Below are positions 27,833 through 36,743 of a DNA stretch of 64,000 nucleotides, piece by piece (within the stretch, counting starts at the first letter, position 1; every line of letters begins with the position of its first letter). The stretch lies in contig NZ_CP117866.1 of the NCBI RefSeq assembly GCF_028736035.1, forward strand, positions 1,240,001-1,304,000, in the 5' to 3' direction. The notes under the pieces are model-generated. The model saw only the letters and a list, made by a program, of their open reading frames with translations, made no database searches and was not told where the DNA came from. The DNA comes from Streptomyces sp. T12. Its GTDB lineage: Bacteria; Actinomycetota; Actinomycetes; Streptomycetales; Streptomycetaceae. A program made the position numbers and the translations under genes.

Positions 27833-28776
27833 CGGTTCGGTTCCTGTTCTGCGGTGGTCACGGCGAAGCCCGCGATCCATTCGGGGATCGGTGCGTAGAA
27901 GCGGGAAGTCGTGCGGTACGAGCCGGTCGCCGCAAGGGACGCGAAGGCCGCGATCCAGGTGCGGACCTCGTGGGCCGAGCCACCGCCCTCGGCGCCCATC
28001 CACTCCACGGTCCAGGCGTCCACGTCGGTGAGCCGGCCGCTTTCCAGGGTGTCCAGGACGAGGTTGTCCCAGGCGGGGTTGATGGGCACCATGCGGGTCG
28101 AGCCGGCGGCGTACTCGCGGCCCGCCTGGATCACCCGCTCCTCGCCCCGGGCCCGTTGCTCGGGTGTGGGCGGGTGCCCCTCGATGAGGGCGTCGGCGAC
28201 CCGGGGCGGGGCGCCGTCGAGCACGGGGACGGGCGGGTCGTGGGAGAGCCCGCCGGAGCCGAGGAACAGCACACGGCGGTCCAGTACGGCGGCCGCTTCG
28301 CCGATCGCGGTCCCGAGTGCCCGGATACGGCTGACCGGGCCGAGCGGGGTGGCCACACCGTTCACGAACACCGGTACGACCGGCACCTTGTCGATGCCGC
28401 CGAAGAGCACTTCCAGCGGCTGGACGAAGCCGTGGTCGACGGTCATCCGGGCCGAGACGGTCAGGTCGACTCCGCGGTCGAGAACCCCGCGGGCCAGGGA
28501 GCGGGCGGCGTCGGTGTCGACGGAGAGGGCGCCGGCGGCGGAGCCGAAGTCGCCGACGGCGTTCGCCTCGGTGGCCAGGCAGAACGGAGGCATCTCCTTG
28601 TAGAAGAAGCCGTTGTAGTGGTCCGGGGCATACAGGACGACCAGGTCGGGGTCGAAGGCGCGGACGAAGGAGCGGGCCGCCTCGACGGCGTCCTCGACGG
28701 CCGCCAGGACGTCCGGGGCCGGGTCGTTCTTGCCGATGAGGGGAGAGTGGGACAGGCCGACGGCGGCGGCGGTCAT
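27829..28776 (-). CDS. mhpB: 3-carboxyethylcatechol 2,3-dioxygenase (extradiol, LigB-type)
   Basis: 315 residues. Class III extradiol enzyme that opens the catecholic ring of 2,3-dihydroxyphenylpropionate-like substrates with Fe(II). Recognised by AAVGLSHSPLIGKND, LYAPDHYNGFFYKEMPPFCL, AVGDFGSAAG, the catalytic His regions RMTVDHGFVQPLEVLFGG and LGSGGLSHDPPVP, and NPAWDNLVLD. The FFYKEMPPFC and GDFG patterns point to MhpB rather than protocatechuate 4,5-dioxygenase. ATGA overlaps at both ends. Confidence 0.93.
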   Translation of the reverse strand: MTAAAVGLSHSPLIGKNDPAPDVLAAVEDAVEAARSFVRAFDPDLVVLYAPDHYNGFFYKEMPPFCLATEANAVGDFGSAAGALSVDTDAARSLARGVLDRGVDLTVSARMTVDHGFVQPLEVLFGGIDKVPVVPVFVNGVATPLGPVSRIRALGTAIGEAAAVLDRRVLFLGSGGLSHDPPVPVLDGAPPRVADALIEGHPPTPEQRARGEERVIQAGREYAAGSTRMVPINPAWDNLVLDTLESGRLTDVDAWTVEWMGAEGGGSAHEVRTWIAAFASLAATGSYRTTSRFYAPIPEWIAGFAVTTAEQEPNR

Positions 28777-29771
28777 CGCGAGGCTCCTTGCTCGTGCGGG
28801 GCGGGGGGATGGATGACGAGCTTGCCGGTCAGCCGCCCGTCGATCATGAGCTGGAAGCCCTTGTGGATCTCGTCCAGCGGCAGCGTGCGGTCGACGACCG
28901 GGCGCAGGCCGGTGGCGTCCATGAGCTTCAGCAGCGAGACCAGTTCGCTGCGGGTGCAGCCGGTCGAGCCGAGGAGGCGCTGCTGGAGATAGAAGATCCG
29001 GCCGAGGTCGGCGGGCGGGTTCTTCCCGCTGGTGGCTCCGGCGACGACGATCGTGCCGCCGGGACGCAGCGACTTCGTGGAGTGCGACCAAGTGGCCTCA
29101 CCGACCGTCTCGATCACGACGTCCACGCGCTCGGGCAGCCGTTCGCCGGTGGGTACGGCCTTGCGCGCGCCCCAGGATTCGGCCTGCCGCCGCTTGTCCT
29201 CGCTGCGGCTGGTGGCGTACACGACGGCGCCGGCGGCCACGGCCAGCTTGATCGCGGCCGAGGCGACGCCGCCCCCGGCCCCCTGGACGAGGACCCGGTG
29301 GCCCGCGCGGATTCCCGCCCGGGTGAAGAGCATGCGGTACGCGGTGCCCCAGGCGACCGGCAGACAGGCCGCCTCGTCGAAGGTGAGCCAAGACGGCTTG
29401 GGGATCAGGTTGCGGGTGGGGACGGCGAGGTATTCGGCGAACGCCCCGTGGTGCTGCTCCGACAGCAGAGCACGCCCGGGATCCAGCGTCTCGTCACCGA
29501 GACCGGCGTCCGGGTCGGCGATCACCGGGTGGACGAGCACCTCGTTGCCGTTCTCGTCATAGCCGGCCGCGTCGCAGCCGAGGACGATGGGCAGCCGCTC
29601 GGGCGGGTGACCGACGCCGCGCAGGGTCCACAGGTCGTGCATGTTGAGCGACGAGGAGACCACACGGACGGTCGACCAGCCGGGGCGGGGCTCAGGCTTG
29701 AGGATTTCCCCGAGGACGAGCCCCGACAGCGGATCGGTCGCGCTCTGGGAGATGGCGATGGCAGCAAGCAT
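28773..29771 (-). CDS. MDR-family oxidoreductase (zinc-free alcohol dehydrogenase/quinone reductase type)
   Basis: 332 residues. GroES-like N-terminus with VSSSLNMHDLWTLRGVGHPP and PIVLGCDAAGYDENGNEV; nucleotide site VLVQGAGGGVASAAIKLAVA. Zinc-ligand cysteines of classic ADHs are absent. First gene of the minus-strand mhp-type operon, with an ATGA overlap to mhpB. It has no counterpart in the E. coli hca/mhp set, so it may reduce or oxidise a side-chain or ring intermediate specific to this pathway. The real step is unknown. Confidence 0.85.
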   Translation of the reverse strand: MLAAIAISQSATDPLSGLVLGEILKPEPRPGWSTVRVVSSSLNMHDLWTLRGVGHPPERLPIVLGCDAAGYDENGNEVLVHPVIADPDAGLGDETLDPGRALLSEQHHGAFAEYLAVPTRNLIPKPSWLTFDEAACLPVAWGTAYRMLFTRAGIRAGHRVLVQGAGGGVASAAIKLAVAAGAVVYATSRSEDKRRQAESWGARKAVPTGERLPERVDVVIETVGEATWSHSTKSLRPGGTIVVAGATSGKNPPADLGRIFYLQQRLLGSTGCTRSELVSLLKLMDATGLRPVVDRTLPLDEIHKGFQLMIDGRLTGKLVIHPPAPHEQGASR

Positions 29772-29813
29772 GCGTTCACGCTCCCCCGCGCCCGCCGCCT
29801 GCCGACAGCGCGC

Positions 29814-29842
29814 GTGCCGCCGTACGGAACGACGGATGGCAC
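29814..29842. promoter_or_regulatory. Partial dyad in divergent hca/mhp promoter region
   Basis: GTGCC at 29814-29818 pairs with GGCAC at 29838-29842; inner positions pair only in part. It is the most symmetric element in the 101-bp gap between the two divergent aromatic operons. Weak evidence for an IclR-type site. Confidence 0.25.
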
Positions 29843-29872
29843 CCGGCCGCGGCGCTGCTGTTGCCTGGGCTC

Positions 29873-31225
29873 ATGACCTCGACGATCGAACCTCAGGGCG
29901 CGGCCACGGCGGCCCCGCGCGGAGCGCTGCGGCGTCCGGCGGACCTGGCGCGGAACATCGACGTATCCGGGCTCGTCGACGGTGAGGGCGGGCTGCTGGA
30001 TCGCGTCATCTTCACCGACGAGGAGCTGTACCGCCAGGAGCTGCGTCGCGTCTTCGCGCCGAGCTGGCTGTTCCTCGCGCACACCGACCAGTTCCACAAG
30101 CCCGGCGACTTCTTCACGACGTACATGGGCGAGGACCCGGTCATCGTGACGCTGGACCGTGACCGGCGTATCCGCGCCTACCTCAATTCCTGCCGGCACC
30201 GGGGTGCCCGCGTCTGCCGCGCCGACTTCGGAACCACCCGCAACTTCACCTGCACCTACCACGGCTGGTCGTACAACCTGGACGGTTCGCTGGTCAGCGT
30301 GCCCAACAAGGACGGCTACCCGGAGTCCTTCGAGACGGGGCAGTGGGGTCTCGTCGAGGTGCCGCACGTGCAGACGTACCACGGGCTGGTCTTCGGCACC
30401 TGGGATCCGGACCCCGTCCCGCTGCGGGAGTCGCTCGGCGACATGGCCTGGTACATGGACGCGATGCTCGACCACGACGACCAGGGCACGGTCGTCGTCG
30501 GCGGAGTCCACAAGTGGGTCCTGGAAGGCAACTGGAAGCTGGCCGCCGAGCAGTTCGCCACCGACTGGTACCACGTCAACATGAGTCACGCCTCGGCGCT
30601 CATGGTCCTCTCGCCGTCCGGCAAGAAGCCCAAGGACGAGGTCGTGCACCGCACCGGCCGCCAGTACGTTGACCCGAACGGGCACGGCGCCGGCTTCCCG
30701 GTCCATCCCAAGAACCGCTTCGACGCCCAGACCGTGCACGAGTGGATGGACTACGACGCGCTGCGGGAGCGGCTCGGCGAGGCCCGCGTCGAGGGACCGC
30801 TGACCACCGGACACGCCACCGTCTTCCCCAACTTCTCCTACCTGCCGGTCAACGGATCCATCCGGGTCTGGCACCCCAAGGGCCCCGACCGCATGGAGGT
30901 GTGGGCCTGGACCATCGTCGACAAGTCCATGCCCGAAGAGGTCCGTGAGGCCCAACGCCTGTACAACCTGCGGACGTTCGGACCCAGCGGGATCTTCGAG
31001 CAGGACGACGGTGAGAACTGGAGCGAGGTGCAGGCCATCTCGCACGGCTTCATCACAGGCGGCGTCGCTCTCAACTACCAGATGGGCATGGGCAGCGAAC
31101 GCGAGGACGGCCGCCACCCCGGCAGGACCAGCGAGCTCTACAGCGACGCCGCCGGCCGGGCCTTCTACGCACGCTGGCGCGAACTGATGAACACGCCCGC
31201 CTGGCACGAGGAGCACCACGCATGA
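29873..31225 (+). CDS. hcaE: Rieske aromatic-ring dioxygenase, alpha (large) subunit
   Basis: 450 residues from ATG at 29873 (a TTG at 29861 adds four residues). Terminal oxygenase that puts both atoms of O2 on an aromatic ring as a cis-dihydrodiol. Rieske [2Fe-2S] ligands: NSCRHRGARVC and CTYHGWSYNLDGS. Mononuclear iron ligands: QFATDWYHVNMSHASAL (Asp, His, His). Length and layout match HcaE/BphA1. Its product would feed the dihydrodiol dehydrogenase and MhpB in this island. Assignment to phenylpropionate rather than another substrate is inferred from the mhp genes. Confidence 0.92.
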   Translation: MTSTIEPQGAATAAPRGALRRPADLARNIDVSGLVDGEGGLLDRVIFTDEELYRQELRRVFAPSWLFLAHTDQFHKPGDFFTTYMGEDPVIVTLDRDRRIRAYLNSCRHRGARVCRADFGTTRNFTCTYHGWSYNLDGSLVSVPNKDGYPESFETGQWGLVEVPHVQTYHGLVFGTWDPDPVPLRESLGDMAWYMDAMLDHDDQGTVVVGGVHKWVLEGNWKLAAEQFATDWYHVNMSHASALMVLSPSGKKPKDEVVHRTGRQYVDPNGHGAGFPVHPKNRFDAQTVHEWMDYDALRERLGEARVEGPLTTGHATVFPNFSYLPVNGSIRVWHPKGPDRMEVWAWTIVDKSMPEEVREAQRLYNLRTFGPSGIFEQDDGENWSEVQAISHGFITGGVALNYQMGMGSEREDGRHPGRTSELYSDAAGRAFYARWRELMNTPAWHEEHHA

Positions 31226-31563
31226 GCAACGGCAGCGGTATTCGAGTAGCGGCCCTGGCCGACATCCCCCAGGGTGAGGGCATCGCCATCGACAAGGCGG
31301 TCACCGGCACCGCCGACGACATCGCCCTGCTGCGCGACACCGACGACAGTGTCTACGCGCTCGACGACACCTGTACGCACGAGGACGCCTCGCTGGCCGA
31401 TGGCTGGGTGGAGGGCGGATTCGTCGAATGCCCGCTGCACTCCAGCAAGTTCTGTCTGAAGAACGGCGAGGTCCAGGGCCTGCCCGCGACGAGGAACGCC
31501 TGCCCGCACCGCGTCGAGGTCCGTGATGGCGAGGTCTACCTCTTCCCGGGAGAGTCGCCGTGA
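31222..31563 (+). CDS. hcaC: Rieske-type ferredoxin of the dioxygenase
   Basis: 113 residues, ATGA overlap with the alpha-subunit gene. Electron carrier from reductase to oxygenase. Rieske ligands in DDTCTHEDASLADGW and VECPLHSSKFCLKNG (CxH, CxxH). The size matches HcaC/BphA3 ferredoxins. It sits directly after the alpha gene rather than after beta, an unusual order. Confidence 0.94.
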   Translation: MSNGSGIRVAALADIPQGEGIAIDKAVTGTADDIALLRDTDDSVYALDDTCTHEDASLADGWVEGGFVECPLHSSKFCLKNGEVQGLPATRNACPHRVEVRDGEVYLFPGESP

Positions 31564-32756
31564 CCGAGCGTGTCGTCATCGTGGGCGGCGGCATCGCCGG
31601 CGTGAGCACTGCCACCTCGCTGCGAGCGGGCGGCTTCGACGGTGATGTCACCCTCGTCGATTCGGGGGACTTCCCCTACGACCGTCCCCCGCTGTCGAAG
31701 GACTTCCTGACCGGCACGAAGGACGTCAAGGAGATCGCCCTCCAGCCTTCCCGGTGGTACGACGACCAGCGGGTACGGCTGATCAACCGGACGACGGTGA
31801 CCGCGCTGAGGCCAGGGGACGGCGCCGTCGAGCTCGGCGACGGGCACCTGCTGCGCGCCGACCGTGTCGTGCTCGCGACGGGCGGTGCCGCCGCCCGCCT
31901 CCCGTTTCCGGGGATCGGTGGCGAGCGGGTGCATGTCCTGCGCACGGCGGACGACGCCGACCGGTTGCGCCCGGCCCTCGCTCCCGGTGCCAGAGTGCTG
32001 GTCGTCGGCGCCGGGCTGATCGGTGCCGAGGTCGCCTCCACCGCCGTACGTCTCGGTTGCGAGGTCGTCCTCGTCGACCCGGTCGCCGTGCCGCTGGCCG
32101 CCGCGCTCGGCCCGGAGCTGGCCGCCTGGCTGCACGCACTGCACACCCGCCACCGGGTCACAGCCGTACAGGCCGCCGTGGAGTCCTTCGTCGACCGGCC
32201 CGAGGGCATCGAGGTCGGGCTCGGCGGAGTCACGCGGCTCTACGACGCGGTGGTGCTCGGCGTCGGCATGGTGCCGTGCACCGAGCTGGCGCGGGCGGCC
32301 GGGCTGGAGGTGGACCGCGGCATCATCGTCGACGAGCGTCACGTCACCTCGAACCCGGCGGTGCTCGCCGTCGGCGACCCTGCCCGAATGCGCGGAGTGC
32401 CCCGCACCGAGCACTGGGAAGCAGCCCAGCACGACGGTGCCAGGGCAGCGGCGACCCTCCTCGGCGCCCCGGAACCGGCGCCTGCCGCGCCCTGGTTCTG
32501 GACGGACCGGCACGGACTCCACATCGAGGCCGTCGGGCACATGGAGGCAGCCGCGCAGACCGTCCTCAGGGGCTCCTACGACGATTCGTCCTTCGCCGTC
32601 TTCGGTCTGAGAGACGGGCTGGTCGTCGCGGCCGCCTCGGTCGACGACCCGGCCGCCGTCAGAGCTGCTCGCCGGCTGATCGACCGCCGTGTCCGCGTCG
32701 CCGCCGGCCGGCTGGCCGACCCGGCCGTGAACCTGCGCGGCCTGCTGCGCGGCTGA
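31560..32756 (+). CDS. hcaD: Ferredoxin reductase of the dioxygenase
   Basis: 398 residues; GTG start overlaps the ferredoxin stop (GTGA). FAD/NAD two-domain fold: VVIVGGGIAGVSTATSLRAG (FAD), PYDRPPLSKDFLTG, VLVVGAGLIGAEVASTAVRL (NAD), and NPAVLAVGDPARM (second FAD motif). It transfers electrons from NADH to the Rieske ferredoxin. Length and motifs match HcaD/BphA4. Confidence 0.94.
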   Translation: MTERVVIVGGGIAGVSTATSLRAGGFDGDVTLVDSGDFPYDRPPLSKDFLTGTKDVKEIALQPSRWYDDQRVRLINRTTVTALRPGDGAVELGDGHLLRADRVVLATGGAAARLPFPGIGGERVHVLRTADDADRLRPALAPGARVLVVGAGLIGAEVASTAVRLGCEVVLVDPVAVPLAAALGPELAAWLHALHTRHRVTAVQAAVESFVDRPEGIEVGLGGVTRLYDAVVLGVGMVPCTELARAAGLEVDRGIIVDERHVTSNPAVLAVGDPARMRGVPRTEHWEAAQHDGARAAATLLGAPEPAPAAPWFWTDRHGLHIEAVGHMEAAAQTVLRGSYDDSSFAVFGLRDGLVVAAASVDDPAAVRAARRLIDRRVRVAAGRLADPAVNLRGLLRG

Positions 32757-32815
32757 TGTGCCGCCAGACGGCACAGGCCATATCACCCGGGTCCGAGAAA
32801 GGATCGAATGACACC

Positions 32816-33391
32816 GTGAGCACAGGCACCGAGCAGATCCGGTCACGTGCGGGGGCACGCGCCGACCGTGACACCCACTTCGAGGTCGAGCAGTTCTACT
32901 ACGAGGAGGCCGCCCTCCTCGACGACGGCCGCTACGCCGACTGGCTCGACCTGCTCGCCGACGACCTCGACTACTGGATGCCCACCCGCAGCAACCGGCT
33001 GCGCCGGCAGCAGGCGCTGTCCGTGGCCGCGCGGGGCGAGGCGGCCTTCTACGACGAGAGCAAGGAGAGCCTCGCCTGGCGCATCCGCCGGTTCGACTCC
33101 GGGATGGCCTGGGCCGAGGACCCGCCCTCCCGGACCCGGCATCTGATCACCAACGTGATGGTCAGCCACATCGACCCCGCCGAGCACGACGGATTCACCG
33201 AGGACGACCTGTGGGTGCGCTCGGCCTTCCTCGTCTACCGCAACCGACTGGAGCGGGAGGAGAACGTCTTCGCCGGCGGCCGCACGGACGTCCTGCGGCG
33301 CGTCGGGGACGGCGGGCTTCGGGTGGCCCGCCGGACCATCCTCCTGGACCAGAACATCCTCCAGGCGAAGAACCTCTCGACCTTTTTCTGA
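32816..33391 (+). CDS. hcaF: Rieske dioxygenase beta (small) subunit
   Basis: 191 residues from GTG at 32816, after GAAAGGA; an ATG at 32756 overlapping the reductase stop is in frame and would add 20 poorly conserved residues. Small-subunit pattern: FEVEQFYYEEAALLDDGRYA, DWLDLLADDLDYWMPTRSNR, RRFDSGMAWAEDPPSRTRHL, and VARRTILLDQNILQAKNLST. NTF2-like fold, structural partner of the alpha subunit. Confidence 0.93.
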   Translation: MSTGTEQIRSRAGARADRDTHFEVEQFYYEEAALLDDGRYADWLDLLADDLDYWMPTRSNRLRRQQALSVAARGEAAFYDESKESLAWRIRRFDSGMAWAEDPPSRTRHLITNVMVSHIDPAEHDGFTEDDLWVRSAFLVYRNRLEREENVFAGGRTDVLRRVGDGGLRVARRTILLDQNILQAKNLSTFF

Positions 33392-33403
33392 TGGGACACC
33401 GCT

Positions 33404-34261
33404 GTGACCGACCTCGAACTCAAACACCACCGAGTAGCCACGTCCCTCGGTGAGATCGCCGTCACCGAAACCGGCGAGGGACCCGTGCTGGTGATGCTGC
33501 ACGGCGGCGGCCCCGGCGCCTCCGGCGTCAGCAACTACCGTCAGAACCTCCCCGCCCTGGCCCGGCACTTCCGCGTCGTCCTGCCCGACCAGCCCGGCTT
33601 CGGCACCAGTTACCGTCCCGGTGAGGCGGACCTGGAGACGCGGTCCATCACCGAGATCACCACGGACGCGCTGTACCAGACCCTCGACTCGCTCGGCATC
33701 GACACCTTCCACCTGCTGGGCAACAGCCTCGGCGGCGCCGCAGCCCTCGCCATGGCCCAGCAGCGCCCGGAGCGTGTCACCCGGCTCGTGCTGATGGCCC
33801 CTGGCGGTGGCTGGCTCCCCTTCGGCCCCACTCCCACGGAGGGGCAGAAGGAGATGTTCCGCTACTACAACGGCGGCGGACCGAGCGAGAAGAAGATGGC
33901 GGCGTTCATCCGCACCATGGTCTTCGACCACAGGCAGTTCGGTGAGGACGTCGTCCGCGCCCGTTACGAGGCCTCGCTCGACGAAAGCCACATCACCTTC
34001 TACCACCACTACAACGCGGCCTTCGGCAAGCGGGGTGGCATGGACCCCCTGTGGCGGGACCTGCACAAGATCAAGGCACCCACGCTGCTGCTGTGGGGCC
34101 GCGACGACCGGACCATCACCCTCGAAGGCGCCCAGCTCATGCTCAAGCAGATCCGTGACGTGCAGCTGCACGTGTTCGGGCGATGCGGCCACTGGGTCCA
34201 GCTGGAGCGGCAGCCCGAGTTCGACACGCTGGTCACCGGCTTCCTCGGGGAGCGGTCATGA
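33404..34261 (+). CDS. mhpC: 2-hydroxy-6-oxononadienedioate hydrolase (C-C bond hydrolase)
   Basis: 285 residues, GTG start 12 bases after the beta-subunit stop. Alpha/beta hydrolase that cleaves the ring-opened product of the extradiol enzyme. Motifs: VMLHGGGPGASGVSNYRQNL (oxyanion), VVLPDQPGFGTSYRP, nucleophile Ser in LLGNSLGGAAALAMAQQ, acid LWGRDDRTITLE, and His in GRCGHWVQLERQPEF. All fit MhpC/BphD. It lies on the opposite strand from MhpB, so the two operons must be coexpressed. Confidence 0.93.
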   Translation: MTDLELKHHRVATSLGEIAVTETGEGPVLVMLHGGGPGASGVSNYRQNLPALARHFRVVLPDQPGFGTSYRPGEADLETRSITEITTDALYQTLDSLGIDTFHLLGNSLGGAAALAMAQQRPERVTRLVLMAPGGGWLPFGPTPTEGQKEMFRYYNGGGPSEKKMAAFIRTMVFDHRQFGEDVVRARYEASLDESHITFYHHYNAAFGKRGGMDPLWRDLHKIKAPTLLLWGRDDRTITLEGAQLMLKQIRDVQLHVFGRCGHWVQLERQPEFDTLVTGFLGERS

Positions 34262-35094
34262 CGGGCGGCTGGCTGGAGGGTGACGCGGCCCTGATCACCG
34301 GGGGCGGGTCGGGCATCGGCCGTGCCGTCGCCGAGCGCTTCCTCGCCGAGGGCGCGGCGGTCACGATCCTGGGCCGCGACAAGAAACGACTCGACGAAGT
34401 AGTACGCGATGCCGCCGACCCCTCGCGCATCCACACCGTCGTGGCCGATGTGCGCGACTCCGGGAGTCTGCACGTCGCCGTCGCCGAGGCCGTCGACCGC
34501 TTCGGAAAGCTCGACACCCTCGTGGCGAACGCGGGGGTATGGGACTACCAGCGACAGCTCACCCGGCTCAGCGGCCAGGAACTGGACACGGCGTTCGACG
34601 AGATCTTCGCCGTCAACGTCAAGGGCTACGTCCTCGCGGCGGAGGCCGCATGGCGCGAGCTGGTCAAGACGCGCGGAAGCATCGTCATGACCCTGTCCAA
34701 CGCCTCCTTCTACGTCAACGGCGGCGGCCCCCTCTACACGGCGAGCAAGCACGCCTGCCTGGGCCTGATGCGCGAACTCGCCTACGAGCTGGCGCCCAAG
34801 ATCCGCGTCAACGGCGTGGCCTGCGGCGGCATGAACACCGACTTGCGAGGGCCACAGGGACTGGGGCTGGCCGACCGGTCGATCTCGGCGTCCTTCGCCA
34901 AGCAGGGCCCGGACACCCCGCCGCCGCCCATACCGCTGCACGACTCCAGCACCGATCCACGTGACTTCACCGGGCCCTATGTGCTGCTCGCCTCCCGTGC
35001 CCAGAGCGGTCCGATCACCGGACACGCGATCAACGTCGACGGTGGCATAGGCGTACGCGGATTCGCCAGTGCCGCCGGCGGCGACCACCTCTGA
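34258..35094 (+). CDS. hcaB: cis-2,3-dihydrodiol dehydrogenase (SDR)
   Basis: 278 residues, ATGA overlap with mhpC. It oxidises the cis-dihydrodiol to the catechol with NAD. SDR features: AALITGGGSGIGRAVAERFL, LVANAGVWDYQRQL, and YTASKHACLGLMRELAYELA (catalytic Tyr-Lys), IRVNGVACGGMNTDLRGP. The VWDY segment and the GGMNTDLRGPxxLG pattern are typical of HcaB/BphB. Confidence 0.93.
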   Translation: MTGGWLEGDAALITGGGSGIGRAVAERFLAEGAAVTILGRDKKRLDEVVRDAADPSRIHTVVADVRDSGSLHVAVAEAVDRFGKLDTLVANAGVWDYQRQLTRLSGQELDTAFDEIFAVNVKGYVLAAEAAWRELVKTRGSIVMTLSNASFYVNGGGPLYTASKHACLGLMRELAYELAPKIRVNGVACGGMNTDLRGPQGLGLADRSISASFAKQGPDTPPPPIPLHDSSTDPRDFTGPYVLLASRAQSGPITGHAINVDGGIGVRGFASAAGGDHL

Positions 35095-35142
35095 CACCTG
35101 TTCTCCCGCGCTCGACTTCCGACGCTCAATGAGGAGCCGCTC

Positions 35143-36741
35143 GTGATCCCGCCAACAGCCACGACACCGCACCCACGCAACTCGGGCCTGAACGTGGACC
35201 TCAACCCGGCCGCCGCCGTTAAGCGCAACGCCCACTTCCAGGGCGGCTCCATCGCCATCCGCTACCCGGGCGGCGACCTCACCTACGCCCAGCTCGACGA
35301 CAAGGCCGCCCGCCTGGCCACCGTCCTCGCAGACGGTGGCACCGGCGACGGAGACCGGGTCGCCCACCTCGGCCTCAACAGCAGTTCCTTTCTCGTCACG
35401 CTGCTCGCCGCGCACCGGCTGGGGGCCGTCTTCGTCCCGGTCAACTTCCGTCTGGCCGAGGCCGAGTTGGAGGCGGTGCTCGTCGGCAGCGGTGCCACCG
35501 CCCTCGTCTGCGAGGAGGGACACCGGGAAAGCGTCGACAAAGTACGCGACAGGACCGCCCTCACGCGCTTCCTCCTGGTGGACGACGACTGCGAGGTGCC
35601 GACCGCGGGCGCATCGGGCTGGGAGCCATGGGCACCCCCCATCGCAGCCGCAACGCCCACGGCTTCCATCGCCGTCAAGGGTGCCGATGCCCCGGCCGTC
35701 CTGATGTTCACCTCCGGCACCACCGGCACGCCCAAGGGTGTCGTCCTCACCCATGGAAACCTCTGGTGGAACTCCGTGAATGTCGAGCTCCGTCTCGACA
35801 CACGTCGTGGCGACGTCACCTATGCCGCCGCTCCGCTGTTCCACATCGGTGCCCTGAACAGCTTCGTGCTCCGCACGCTGGTGCGTGGGGGCACGGTGGT
35901 GATCAGACGCGGGTTCGACCCGCAGACGTGTCTCGAAGATCTGGTCGCCCACCGGGTCAACTCCATGTTCGGCGTCGCCCAGATGTTCGCCGCCCTGGCG
36001 AGACAACCCGGCCTGTTCGACGAGGACCTGAGCCATCTGCGGTCGATCGTGGTCGCGGGCGCGCCGGTGCCGCCCTCGCTCATCGAGTTCTACGCCCGGC
36101 AGGGCGTGTTGCTCCAGCAGGCGTGGGGGCTGACCGAGACTGCACCGTTCGCCACCCATCTGCCGGTCGAGCGCACCCTTGACAAGATCGGTTCCGCGGG
36201 CATCCCCATGCCGTTCACCGAAGTCCGGGTTGTCGACGCGGCCAGCAACACGCCCCTCCGGCCTGGGGAGCCGGGCGAGATCGTCGTCCGCGGCCCCAAC
36301 GTCACCGCCGGCTACTGGAACACCCCGGAGGCGAACCGCGCGGCCTTCGACGAGGAGGGCTGGTTCCACTCGGGCGACATCGGTTACCTCGACGAGGACG
36401 GTTACCTGTATATCGTCGACCGGCTCAAGGACATGATCATCAGCGGGGGTGAGAACGTCTACCCGGCGGAGGTCGAGCGGGTGCTGGCCTCCATGCCGGG
36501 TGTGGTCGATGTCGCCGTCCTAGGGATTCCCGACGCGCAGTGGGGCGAGACCGTACAGGCCGTCATGAGCGTGGACGACACGGCGGCGATCACCCTGGAG
36601 GCCGTACACGAGTACGCGGCCGGACAGCTCGCCCGCTACAAGCTGCCCCGACGCCTGAAGATCGTGCCGGCTGTCCCCAGGAACGCCTCGGGAAAGCTAG
36701 ACAAGGCCGGCGTCCGGCGGCTGGCCGACGAGGGGAACTGA
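35143..36741 (+). CDS. Acyl-CoA ligase (AMP-forming)
   Basis: 532 residues, GTG start with GAGGAG upstream. Motifs: LMFTSGTTGTPKGVVLTHGN (P-loop), LLQQAWGLTETAPF, WFHSGDIGYLDEDGYLYIVD, LKDMIISGGENVYPAEVER, NASGKLDKAGVRR (catalytic Lys). Same strand as the hca-type genes, 48 bp after hcaB. In the standard hca/mhp route no CoA ligase is needed, so it may activate a longer aromatic acid (for example a cinnamate-type or phenylalkanoic acid) or a product. Substrate not readable. Confidence 0.9.
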   Translation: MIPPTATTPHPRNSGLNVDLNPAAAVKRNAHFQGGSIAIRYPGGDLTYAQLDDKAARLATVLADGGTGDGDRVAHLGLNSSSFLVTLLAAHRLGAVFVPVNFRLAEAELEAVLVGSGATALVCEEGHRESVDKVRDRTALTRFLLVDDDCEVPTAGASGWEPWAPPIAAATPTASIAVKGADAPAVLMFTSGTTGTPKGVVLTHGNLWWNSVNVELRLDTRRGDVTYAAAPLFHIGALNSFVLRTLVRGGTVVIRRGFDPQTCLEDLVAHRVNSMFGVAQMFAALARQPGLFDEDLSHLRSIVVAGAPVPPSLIEFYARQGVLLQQAWGLTETAPFATHLPVERTLDKIGSAGIPMPFTEVRVVDAASNTPLRPGEPGEIVVRGPNVTAGYWNTPEANRAAFDEEGWFHSGDIGYLDEDGYLYIVDRLKDMIISGGENVYPAEVERVLASMPGVVDVAVLGIPDAQWGETVQAVMSVDDTAAITLEAVHEYAAGQLARYKLPRRLKIVPAVPRNASGKLDKAGVRRLADEGN

Positions 36742-36743
36742 CG

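Noticed and set aside
32756..32815. ATG at 32756 overlapping the reductase stop as the start of the beta subunit
   Set aside because: The extra 20 residues lack the usual beta-subunit pattern, and a GAAAGGA signal precedes the GTG at 32816; kept only as an alternative.
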